A stretch of DNA of 64,000 nt from Devosia ginsengisoli (GTDB lineage: Bacteria; Pseudomonadota; Alphaproteobacteria; Rhizobiales; Devosiaceae), in contig NZ_JANQAJ010000013.1 in assembly GCF_024707105.1 (NCBI RefSeq), forward strand, positions 124,001-188,000, in the 5' to 3' direction. The position numbers were made by a program, and so were the translations under genes. Shown in pieces: positions 57,545 through 64,000 of this stretch (position 1 is the stretch's first letter; each line of letters starts with the position of its first letter). The notes beneath the pieces were generated by a model. The model did no database searches. It had not been told where the DNA came from and saw only the letters and a program-made list of their open reading frames with translations.

Positions 57545-58627
57545 TCAGTTCGCCTTCCACCCTGCCCCGCGCTTGAGGCGCATGACGAAGCCGATGACTT
57601 CGGCGACGGCCTTGAAATGCTCGTTGGGAATGGATTCGTCCACATCGACGCTGGCGAACAGCGCCCGCGCCAAAGGCGGGTTTTCGACGATGGGAACGTC
57701 GTGCTCCTTGGCCAGTTCGCGGATGCGGAAGGCCACCGCATCGGCGCCCTTGGCCACGCATTTGGGGGCCCGCATGGCCTTGTCGTATTTGAGCGCGACG
57801 GCAAAGTGGGTCGGGTTGGTGATGACCACGGTGGCATCGGGCACAGCGGCCATCATGCGCTTGCGCGCCCGCTCCTGCCGCAACTGGCGCAGCTTGCCCT
57901 TGATGTGAGGATCGCCCTCCATCTGCTTGTATTCGTCGCGGGTTTCCTGAACCGTCATCATCAGCTTCTTCCACCATTTCTGGCGGACATAGAGATAATC
58001 GGCAAAGGCGATGACGGTGACGATGGCCAGCACCGCCATGAAGATCTTGATGCCGATTTCCTGGAAATCGCCGAGGATCATCGCCGGATCGGCCGTCATC
58101 ATGGTGTCGAGCCGGTCGCGCTCGGGCCAGACCACGGCGATCACCACCGTGCCGACAATGACGATCTTGAGCAGGCCCTTGCCAAAATTGACCAGCGACT
58201 CGGTGGAGAACAGCCGTTTGGCCCCGGCCAAAGGCGAAATCTTGGAGAGCTTGGGGGTGATCGGCTCGGCGGAGAACAGCGGCCGGTGCTGGATGAGATT
58301 GGCCAGCACGGCGCAGGTCGACAGCACGACGAGCGGAATGAGCACGGTGCCGATCAGCGCCAGCGCCAGATTGTTGAAGAAGGCGCCGAAACCCGCGCCG
58401 CCCAGCTCGAACCGGTCGGCATTCATGATGATCAGCTTGAGCGATTCCGACAGGCTCGAAGCGGTGGCGGGCGCCATCATGGCGAAGATGGCGGCCGAGC
58501 CGAGCAGCATGAACCAGGTGACCACTTCCTGGCTCTTGGCGACATCGCCCTTCTTGTGGGCATCCTCGAGCTTCTTTTGGGAAGGGTCTTCTGTTTTGGC
58601 GTCTTGTTCGGGGGCTTCGCTGGACAT
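57545..58627 (-). CDS. flhB: Flagellar export protein FlhB
   Basis: 360 residues. Four membrane helices in the first 210 residues, a cytoplasmic domain with the autocleavage motif 'VVITNPTHFAVAL' (NPTH) near residue 265, and 'APKCVAKGADAVAFRIRELAKEHDVPIVENPPLARALF' after it. Switches substrate specificity of flagellar export. The acidic N-terminus 'SSEAPEQDAKTEDPSQKK' is typical. Confidence 0.96.
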   Translation of the reverse strand: MSSEAPEQDAKTEDPSQKKLEDAHKKGDVAKSQEVVTWFMLLGSAAIFAMMAPATASSLSESLKLIIMNADRFELGGAGFGAFFNNLALALIGTVLIPLVVLSTCAVLANLIQHRPLFSAEPITPKLSKISPLAGAKRLFSTESLVNFGKGLLKIVIVGTVVIAVVWPERDRLDTMMTADPAMILGDFQEIGIKIFMAVLAIVTVIAFADYLYVRQKWWKKLMMTVQETRDEYKQMEGDPHIKGKLRQLRQERARKRMMAAVPDATVVITNPTHFAVALKYDKAMRAPKCVAKGADAVAFRIRELAKEHDVPIVENPPLARALFASVDVDESIPNEHFKAVAEVIGFVMRLKRGAGWKAN

Positions 58628-58630
58628 GGT

Positions 58631-59398
58631 TCAGCCTCTCCACATCGCAAGGTGTGCCTCGAAGTGGCTGAGATACCAGCCCATCATCATGGTCAGCAGC
58701 ATGGCGAAGAGCACCAGCCCGATCATGATATTGGCCGGCATCAGCAGGAAGAATACCTGCAAGGCCGGCATGAGCCGGGCCAGGATGCCGGCGCCGAGGT
58801 TGAACACCAGGCCGAACACGATGAAGGGCGCCGCCATCTGTACGCCGACGCTGAAGGCGCCGGCTACGGTGCGAATGGCCAGTTGCGCCGCATCGTCGAA
58901 CATCAGCGGCGCGTCGAGCGGAAACAGCGTGTAGCTGTCATAGGTTGCGGCCAGCGCCACGTGATGCAGGTCGGTGGCGAAGATCAGCACCATGCCGAGA
59001 AAGCTGAGGAAGCTGCCGAACACTGCGCCCTGCACGCCCACCTGGGTCGGATCGGCCGCCATGGCGGCCGAAAGGCCGGCCTGGAAAGCGATGATGGCGC
59101 CGGCCACCTGCGTCGCCATGACGGTGATGCGCACGATGGCCCCCAGCATGATGCCGATGGCCAGCTCGTGGAAGATGAGGCCGACAATGGCCATGAAATC
59201 GGCCGGCATGGCGGGCAGGCTGGACGAGAGCAGCGGATAGACCACCAGCGTGAAGGCCAGCGCGAAACTCAGCCGCATGCGCATGGGGATCATGTCCTCG
59301 CCCAAAGCCGGCATGAGCATGAGGATGGAGCCGATGCGCGAGAACAGCAGCAGGTAGACAAAGGCCGTATTGGGCAGCCAGTCGAGCCCGACCGTCAC
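58631..59398 (-). CDS. fliR: Flagellar export protein FliR
   Basis: 255 residues, about six membrane helices. 'FVYLLLFSRIGSILMLMPALGEDMIPMRMRL' and 'GIMLGAIVRITVMATQVAGAIIAFQAGLSAAMAADP' are the FliR pattern. It lies 3 bases from both fliQ and flhB. Confidence 0.95.
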   Translation of the reverse strand: MTVGLDWLPNTAFVYLLLFSRIGSILMLMPALGEDMIPMRMRLSFALAFTLVVYPLLSSSLPAMPADFMAIVGLIFHELAIGIMLGAIVRITVMATQVAGAIIAFQAGLSAAMAADPTQVGVQGAVFGSFLSFLGMVLIFATDLHHVALAATYDSYTLFPLDAPLMFDDAAQLAIRTVAGAFSVGVQMAAPFIVFGLVFNLGAGILARLMPALQVFFLLMPANIMIGLVLFAMLLTMMMGWYLSHFEAHLAMWRG

Positions 59399-59400
59399 CG

Positions 59401-59667
59401 TCAGCCGCCCACGATGATCATGTCGACCACGCGGTTCATATAGCCGCCCATGGTGGCGCCGAGGAATGGCAGGGTCAGCAGCATGGTGACGAAGATGGCG
59501 ATGATCTTGGGCACGAAGACCAGGGTCTGTTCCTGGATCTGGGTCAGCGCCTGGAACAGCGCGATGATGACGCCGACCACAAGGCCGACCAGCATCATGG
59601 GCGACGCCACGATGATCAGCGTCCAGATGCCGTCGCTCGCAATGTCGAGAACTTCTGCGCCGGTCAT
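59401..59667 (-). CDS. fliQ: Flagellar export protein FliQ
   Basis: 88 residues, two membrane helices ('DIASDGIWTLIIVASPMMLVGLVVGVIIALFQALTQIQEQTL' and 'IIAIFVTMLLTLPFLGATM'). 'QALTQIQEQTL' is the conserved FliQ turn. First gene of the fliQ-fliR-flhB unit; a 251-base gap with a repeat separates it from fliE. Confidence 0.95.
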   Translation of the reverse strand: MTGAEVLDIASDGIWTLIIVASPMMLVGLVVGVIIALFQALTQIQEQTLVFVPKIIAIFVTMLLTLPFLGATMGGYMNRVVDMIIVGG

Positions 59668-59743
59668 TGTCGGTTCCAGGGTGGAATCACAGCCACAGCT
59701 TATCTCATTCCCAGGATTTCAGTGCCCTGAAGCCGCAGTCATC

Positions 59744-59888
59744 TCCCTCCCCCTTGTGGGGAGGGATCAAGGGTGGGGGTGGCCTCACACGCCGAGCTTG
59801 CGGAGCATACCCCCACCCTGCTCGATTCAACGGACTTAGCTGACGCTAAGTCCTATCTCGCTTCCCTCCCCACAAGGGGGAGGGTGGA
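59744..59888. repeat. Dispersed palindromic repeat, composite type B, copy 2
   Basis: CCCTCCCCCTTGTGGGGAGGG..CCCTCCCCACAAGGGGGAGGG with inner GACTTAGC-TGAC-GCTAAGTC. Sits in the fliE-fliQ gap of an otherwise tight flagellar block and resembles 57350-57510. Confidence 0.8.
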
Positions 59889-59918
59889 CCCGGTGGCTGG
59901 AGGCACCTCAAAGAGAAA

Positions 59919-60254
59919 CTAGATCGGCATCCGCATGATTTCTTCATAGGCGGAGATGACGCGGTCGCGGACGGTGACCATGCTTTCGATGGCGATTTCG
60001 GTTTCGCTGAGGGCGGTCACCATGTCCACGACATTGGCCTTGCCATTGACCATGTCGATGGCCATCCGGTCGCTGGTCGCCCCGGCATCGAGCACGCCCT
60101 GCACCTGCTGGGCCAGCATGTCGGCGAAGTTGGGACCTGTGCCGCCAGACGCCATGGCGGTGAGGTCGGTCTGGGGCCGCGCGGCCTGGTTGATGAGGCG
60201 CTGGGCATTTCCATAGGCGGCGGTGGCGGCGTTGAACGGCGTGTTGACGGCCAT
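59919..60254 (-). CDS. fliE: Flagellar hook-basal body protein FliE
   Basis: 111 residues. 'NFADMLAQQVQGVLDAG' and the C-terminal 'ALSETEIAIESMVTVRDRVISAYEEIMRMPI' are typical. Links the MS ring to the rod. Follows flgC by 21 bases. Confidence 0.93.
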   Translation of the reverse strand: MAVNTPFNAATAAYGNAQRLINQAARPQTDLTAMASGGTGPNFADMLAQQVQGVLDAGATSDRMAIDMVNGKANVVDMVTALSETEIAIESMVTVRDRVISAYEEIMRMPI

Positions 60255-60275
60255 TTGTTCTTATTCCTCTCCCGG

Positions 60276-60686
60276 TCAGCCGCGCAGGATATCGAGCGTG
60301 CGCCCGAGCATCTGCCGCGTGACGGTGACGACGTTGAGATTGGCCTCATAGGTGCGCTGGGCCTCGCGCATGTCCATCGCCTCGATCAGCGGATTGACGT
60401 TGGGATATTGCACATATCCGGCAGCGTCGGCCGCCGGGTGGCCGGGCTCGTAGCGCGAGGAAAAATCGCTCATGTCATAGGCCAGACGCCCCACCTCGAC
60501 GATCTTGCCGCCGACATCGGGATCGAAGCTGGCCTCGAAAGTGGGGATGCGGCGGCGATAGGGCTCCTCCCCCGGCGCCTTGCCGGCGGAATCGGCATTG
60601 GCGAGGTTTTCGGCAATGACACGCATGCGGGCCGTCTGGGCATGCAGGCCCGTGGCGGCGATGCGGAGCGATGAATTGAAGTCCAT
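60276..60686 (-). CDS. flgC: Flagellar proximal rod protein FlgC
   Basis: 136 residues. The flg_bb_rod start 'LRIAATGLHAQTARMRVIAENLANADS' and the end 'VNPLIEAMDMREAQRTYEANLNVVTVTRQMLGRTLDILRG' (split) are conserved. Between flgB and fliE. Confidence 0.95.
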   Translation of the reverse strand: MDFNSSLRIAATGLHAQTARMRVIAENLANADSAGKAPGEEPYRRRIPTFEASFDPDVGGKIVEVGRLAYDMSDFSSRYEPGHPAADAAGYVQYPNVNPLIEAMDMREAQRTYEANLNVVTVTRQMLGRTLDILRG

Positions 60687-60710
60687 GTGACGCTAGCTCT
60701 CTATCTGCGC

Positions 60711-61118
60711 TCAGGCCTGCTTGCCCATGGCGGTGCGGAGGATCTTGATCGATTTCTGGTAGAGGCTGGTCGCCGCCTGATAGTCCATCAGGTTGGTCGT
60801 GACCTTCATCATCTCGTCTTCCAGGGTGATGCCATTGCCTTCCGGAGTGATCTCGAAATTGGCCATGCGCTGCGCGCCAAAGGCGCCGCCTTCGCTGCTG
60901 GACACGGAAAAGTGCATCGGCTGGGTCGCCGTGGTGGTCACCGCGGCCGACGAAAAGCCCGCCTGGCGGTCGGCAAAGTCATATTGGGCAAGGTCGCGGC
61001 CGCGATAGCCGGGGGTTTCGGCATTGGCCACGTTCTCGGCCAAAAGGCCTTGACGGGTCTGGTGCCAGCGCATCTTGTCGGTAAGCGCCGAAAAGACCGG
61101 CATGTTCATGAGGCCCAT
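60711..61118 (-). CDS. flgB: Flagellar proximal rod protein FlgB
   Basis: 135 residues. 'LTDKMRWHQTRQGLLAENVANAETPGYRGRDL' is the FlgB N-terminus; 'YQAATSLYQKSIKILRTAMGKQ' the C-terminus. Head of the flgB-flgC-fliE unit, divergent from fliO. A CtrA-type site lies at 61182. An ATG at 61109 is an alternative start. Confidence 0.94.
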   Translation of the reverse strand: MGLMNMPVFSALTDKMRWHQTRQGLLAENVANAETPGYRGRDLAQYDFADRQAGFSSAAVTTTATQPMHFSVSSSEGGAFGAQRMANFEITPEGNGITLEDEMMKVTTNLMDYQAATSLYQKSIKILRTAMGKQA

Positions 61119-61181
61119 TGGCCGAAGTCCCCCGCGAGTCTAAAAAGCGTGACGCGATGGGCAAATCTTGCCGACCTATGG

Positions 61182-61197
61182 TTAATCAAGCGTTAAC
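61182..61197. promoter_or_regulatory. CtrA-type binding site (TTAA-N7-TTAAC)
   Basis: TTAA TCAAGCG TTAAC, a perfect consensus, between flgB (start 61118) and fliO (start 61301). Confidence 0.75.
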
Positions 61198-61300
61198 CGA
61201 CGCCGGTTACGGCAGTTTCAGCCTCGCATTCTGCACATTTGCGGGATGTGGTAGGCAATATGTGCCGCCCGGATTCGGGTGAACCTGATTTGGAGCCGAC

Positions 61301-61972
61301 ATGAGTTTTATCACCAGCCTCTTCGGTGGCGAGGGCAACACTTTCCTCACCGCGATCTTCGCCCTCGGCGTGGTCATCGTGGCCATCCTGCTGGTGCTGT
61401 GGCTGCTCAAGCTGCTGTTCAAGGCATCGGGGAACGTGGCGCGCGGGCGCAACCGGCGGCTGGCGGTGGTGGATTCGCTGGCGCTGGACCCCAAACGGCA
61501 ATTGCTGATCATCAGGCGCGACAATGTCGAGCACCTGATCCTCACCGGCGGAGCGCAGGACCTGGTGGTGGAAACCGGCATCGCGGTGGAAGAGGCCCCG
61601 GCGGCCCAGCCGACGCGCCGCCCCATTCCCATGGTGGCGACCCGCAAGCCGGCCCCGGCCAAGACCGCGCCCGTTGTTGCGCCTCCGGTCGCCGCACCCT
61701 CGGCGCAGCCGGCCGAAGCGGCGCCCGCAGCGCCGGCCACGGCTATCGAGCGCCTGCGCGACCTGGGACAGCCGACGAACAAGAAGGCCCATCTCTCGCT
61801 GCGCCATACCGGCCTGCTCCGCCCGGTCAGCGATATGGAAATGCCGGTATCCCCGGAAAACGCGCCCGCTCCGGTCGCACCCGCCGACGACTCAGCTAAA
61901 GAGGATACGGCGCGGCGAGACGTAGAAGGCTCCGACCTTGTCGAGGATACCAGCGAGGCAAACCGGAACTGA
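61301..61972 (+). CDS. fliO: FliO/MopB-like flagellar biosynthesis protein
   Basis: 223 residues. Membrane helix 'FALGVVIVAILLVLWLLKLLF' (about 17-40), then the FliO core 'RGRNRRLAVVDSLALDPKRQLLIIRRDNVEHLILTGG' (split) and a long, low-complexity Ala/Pro C-tail. Upstream partner of FliP, which it overlaps by 35 bases. Divergent from flgB. Confidence 0.84.
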   Translation: MSFITSLFGGEGNTFLTAIFALGVVIVAILLVLWLLKLLFKASGNVARGRNRRLAVVDSLALDPKRQLLIIRRDNVEHLILTGGAQDLVVETGIAVEEAPAAQPTRRPIPMVATRKPAPAKTAPVVAPPVAAPSAQPAEAAPAAPATAIERLRDLGQPTNKKAHLSLRHTGLLRPVSDMEMPVSPENAPAPVAPADDSAKEDTARRDVEGSDLVEDTSEANRN

Positions 61973-62732
61973 GGCGCCGCCGTCGCGTCTGCGGCGGCTT
62001 GCACCCTATGCCGGCCTTCTCGCCTTTGCGCTTGCGGCGCTGATCCCCAGCCTGGCCTTCGGGCAGGACATTTCCATCGATTTCGGCGACGACACGACGC
62101 TGACCGAACGCGCCGTCCAGCTTATCGGGCTGATCACCCTGCTGTCGCTGGCCCCGTCCATCCTGGTGATGGTCACCAGCTTCACGCGTATCGTCGTGGT
62201 GCTGTCGCTGTTGCGCACGGCCATCGGCCTGCAGACCGCGCCGCCCAATTCGGTGATGGTCTCGCTGGCTTTGTTCCTGACCCTCTTCGTCATGCAGCCG
62301 ACGCTGCAGCAGAGCTACGACCAGGGCATCGCCCCGCTGCTGGCCGGCGATATCGAGATGACCGAGGCGTTCGAACTGGGCAGCGCGCCACTGCACGAAT
62401 TCATGCGCGCCAATGTGCGCGAGCAGGACCTGACCCTGTTCTACGACCTGACCGATGCTCCGGTGCCCGAGGAGCCCGAGGCCATTCCGCTGCAACTGCT
62501 GATCCCGGCCTTCATGATCTCCGAACTGCGGCGCGCCTTCGAAATCGGCTTCCTGCTGTTCCTGCCCTTCGTGGTCATCGACATGGTGGTGGCCTCGGTG
62601 CTGATGAGCATGGGCATGATGATGCTGCCGCCCGTGGTCATTTCCCTGCCGTTCAAGCTGATCTTCTTCGTGCTGGTCGATGGCTGGTATCTGGTGGCGG
62701 GGTCACTGGTGCGTAGTTTTGTGAGCGGGTAG
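61938..62732 (+). CDS. fliP: Flagellar export protein FliP
   Basis: 264 residues with a TTG start at 61938 inside fliO. Signal-like 'LLAFALAALIPSLAFGQ', then 'LTLLSLAPSILVMVTSFTRIVVVLSLLRTAIGLQTAPPNSVMVSLALFLT' (split) and 'DMVVASVLMSMGMMMLPPVVISLPFKLIFFVLVDGW', the FliP family. Four membrane helices. Translation may be coupled to fliO. The start cannot be later than the signal sequence. Confidence 0.94.
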   Translation: MSRIPARQTGTEAPPSRLRRLAPYAGLLAFALAALIPSLAFGQDISIDFGDDTTLTERAVQLIGLITLLSLAPSILVMVTSFTRIVVVLSLLRTAIGLQTAPPNSVMVSLALFLTLFVMQPTLQQSYDQGIAPLLAGDIEMTEAFELGSAPLHEFMRANVREQDLTLFYDLTDAPVPEEPEAIPLQLLIPAFMISELRRAFEIGFLLFLPFVVIDMVVASVLMSMGMMMLPPVVISLPFKLIFFVLVDGWYLVAGSLVRSFVSG

Positions 62733-62743
62733 AGGGCCACTAC

Positions 62744-62846
62744 AGCCCTCATGGTGAGCCCGTCGAACCAGGAGGGCGTGGCACCATAGCTCCACTCGCT
62801 CGCCCTCGTGGTTCGACGGGCTCACCATGAGGGCTCTGGAGGAATC
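62744..62846. repeat. Dispersed repeat, GTTCGAC-type, copy 2
   Basis: CCCTCATGGTGAGCCCGTCGAA...CTCCACTCG...CCCTCGTGGTTCGACGGGCTCACCATGAGGG, ends 'TGGAGGAATC'. Its arms can pair over most of their length. Matches 46462-46566. It occupies the gap between the convergent fliP and TPR-like genes. Confidence 0.75.
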
Positions 62847-62858
62847 TTCGCGTGCTTG

Positions 62859-64000
62859 CTACAGGCTCGCCAGACCCGTGGTCGGTTCGGCAGCATTGAG
62901 GGGCGCCAGGGCGCCCTCGCCGGCATAGGTGTCGCGGTAGGAGGCGAGGAAGGCGTTGATGCCGCCGACATCGGCGACCTGGCTGGCCACCGCCTTGAAT
63001 TCGAGGCTGGTAATGGCGACCTGCCCGGTCACCAGATCGAACATCGGCCATTCCGGCGTTACCACCATCGCATCGCCGAACTTGGAGCGCAGGCGCGACA
63101 GACCGAATGTATCGCCCGACAGGGCAAAGCCCACGGCCGCCTTGATCAGCCCGAGGCGGACGGGCTGGGTCAGGGGCTGGTTGCGCGGCTGGTCGGCATA
63201 GAAGGCTTCCAGCATTTCGCTGGCCTGGTCGTAGCGCTTGGCGCGCCAATGCGCGTCGATGCGCAGCAGCGTCACGTCGCGCCCGTCAAGGTCCCGCATC
63301 AGATCGAGCGCCAACTGGTCGCGTCCACCATCGATCATGGCGCGCGCCTCGAGAATGCGACGCTGGCGCTGCAGGGAGTCCGGCAGGCCGGGCAGACGGG
63401 TCTCGTTGAGCACCCGCAGCGCGTCCTGCGGCCGGCGGTCGGCCAGGTAGATGACGGCGAGATCGGCGGCGATCTGGGTGCGGGCCACGCCGCGCAGGCG
63501 ATTTTGCAACTGGTATTCGAGCAGGTCCGCCGCCTGCGCCAGCAGATCGACGCGCACCAGCCGGCGGGCCAGGTTGCGGATCATTTCGTCGCCGCGGGCG
63601 CCGGGCGGGGTCAGTTGGCGGAAATCGTAATAGAGGCCGAGCGCATCGACCGGGCCCAGCGAGTCGGCGACGCCGTTGAGGAACAATTCGCCGAACATAT
63701 GCTGCGCCTTGTCGCGCAAAGCATTGACCGACGAGCTTTCGGAATAGTTGGCGACGGCCTGCTGCACGGTTTCGAAACCGCGTCGATAGTCGCCATCGCG
63801 GAAGTAGAAGTCGGCCAGCATGGTCTGCATATCCGCTTCCAGCGGATTGCCGCGCCACAGCAGCGATTCCGCCGAGAGCGTGTCGGTGGCCTTGGCCAGG
63901 TCGAGCGTGCCCTGCTGGTCCAGCAGGCGCAGGGTGCGATAGATGGCCTCGGCGCGCGTGGGGCGGATGTCGGCGGCGATCACCTGGCCATAGGTGTCGA
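62859..64000 (-). CDS. TPR-like repeat protein, C-terminal part (5' end outside window)
   Basis: The frame is open from the stop at 62859 to the window edge, 380 codons; a GTG at 63983 is internal because the frame continues upstream. Helical, with TPR-like units such as 'ADFYFRDGDYRRGFETVQQAV', 'AADLLEYQL' and 'AVIYLADRRPQDALRVLNET'. No enzyme motif. In this flagellar setting it may be a structural or secretion-related protein; I cannot name it. Confidence 0.7.
   Translation of the reverse strand, partial: DTYGQVIAADIRPTRAEAIYRTLRLLDQQGTLDLAKATDTLSAESLLWRGNPLEADMQTMLADFYFRDGDYRRGFETVQQAVANYSESSSVNALRDKAQHMFGELFLNGVADSLGPVDALGLYYDFRQLTPPGARGDEMIRNLARRLVRVDLLAQAADLLEYQLQNRLRGVARTQIAADLAVIYLADRRPQDALRVLNETRLPGLPDSLQRQRRILEARAMIDGGRDQLALDLMRDLDGRDVTLLRIDAHWRAKRYDQASEMLEAFYADQPRNQPLTQPVRLGLIKAAVGFALSGDTFGLSRLRSKFGDAMVVTPEWPMFDLVTGQVAITSLEFKAVASQVADVGGINAFLASYRDTYAGEGALAPLNAAEPTTGLASL

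Noticed and set aside
57524-59443. 639-codon plus-strand frame over flhB and fliR
   Set aside because: Antisense to two clear flagellar genes; low-complexity His/Asp-rich product.

Overview
The window looks like a chromosomal piece of an alphaproteobacterium of the order Hyphomicrobiales, most likely the Devosia/Pelagibacterium group; this is inferred from gene content and not from any database search. The pointers are high GC with almost no intergenic space, a CckA-type hybrid kinase with perfect TTAA-N7-TTAAC (CtrA-type) sites, an alphaproteobacterial SOS box (GTTC-N7-GTTC) before recA, an F1-ATPase zeta-type (DUF1476) protein, a small-type PurL with separate PurS and PurQ, a BacA/SbmA-like transporter and the flgBC-fliE / fliQR-flhB flagellar block. 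No rRNA, tRNA, CRISPR, prophage or insertion sequence was found.

Layout. 1-2.8 kb: a truncated GNAT-type gene, ccdA and an exported protein. 2.8-8.4 kb: rpe, purB, a GNAT/hydrolase/GNAT string coupled to purB, a DUF1344 protein, the zeta-type ATPase inhibitor, purC and purS. 8.4-12.9 kb: a surface-glycan cassette (membrane glycosyltransferase-like protein, methyltransferase, GtrB-like glycosyltransferase, and a divergent acyltransferase) that separates purS from purQ. 13-19 kb: purQ, purL and the bolA/grxD iron-sulfur genes. 19-30.5 kb: two MFS exporters, a divergent ClpP, an ArsR/SRPBCC pair, an inositol-phosphatase-like gene, ttcA, a BacA-like transporter, rpsD, a CPBP protein, another MFS gene and trmJ. 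30.5-38.4 kb: a diguanylate cyclase, twin GNAT genes, GFA and TfoX-like genes, a FabF paralog with a MarR regulator, icd and a GIN-domain protein. 38.4-46.4 kb: a vWA protein, a cobalamin-riboswitch-controlled btuDFC operon, a GDPD and tandem EamA exporters. 46.6-54.6 kb: alaS, recA, an AraD1/aldo-keto reductase pair, a second ArsR/SRPBCC operon and a DUF2237 gene. 54.6-64 kb: cckA and flagellar genes (flhB, fliR, fliQ, fliE, flgC, flgB, fliO, fliP) and a TPR-like protein running off the end.

Links between genes. De novo purine synthesis is spread over purB, purC-purS and purQ-purL. CckA sits next to flagellar export and rod genes, and CtrA-type sites lie in both the flgB/fliO and the glycosyltransferase/acyltransferase divergent intergenic regions, so motility and surface glycan may share cell-cycle control. 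BolA and the CGFS glutaredoxin probably act together in Fe-S handling. A MarR-type regulator and matching palindromes bracket a ketoacyl-ACP synthase paralog.

Sequence quality. Reading-frame breaks hit alaS (one) and recA (two), genes that should be intact, and also a glycosyltransferase-like gene, an EamA gene and the end of the CPBP gene. Most lie in short homopolymers, which suggests residual indel errors in the assembly; these genes should not be called true pseudogenes without checking reads. Intergenic space is repeatedly occupied by two or three families of dispersed palindromic repeats.
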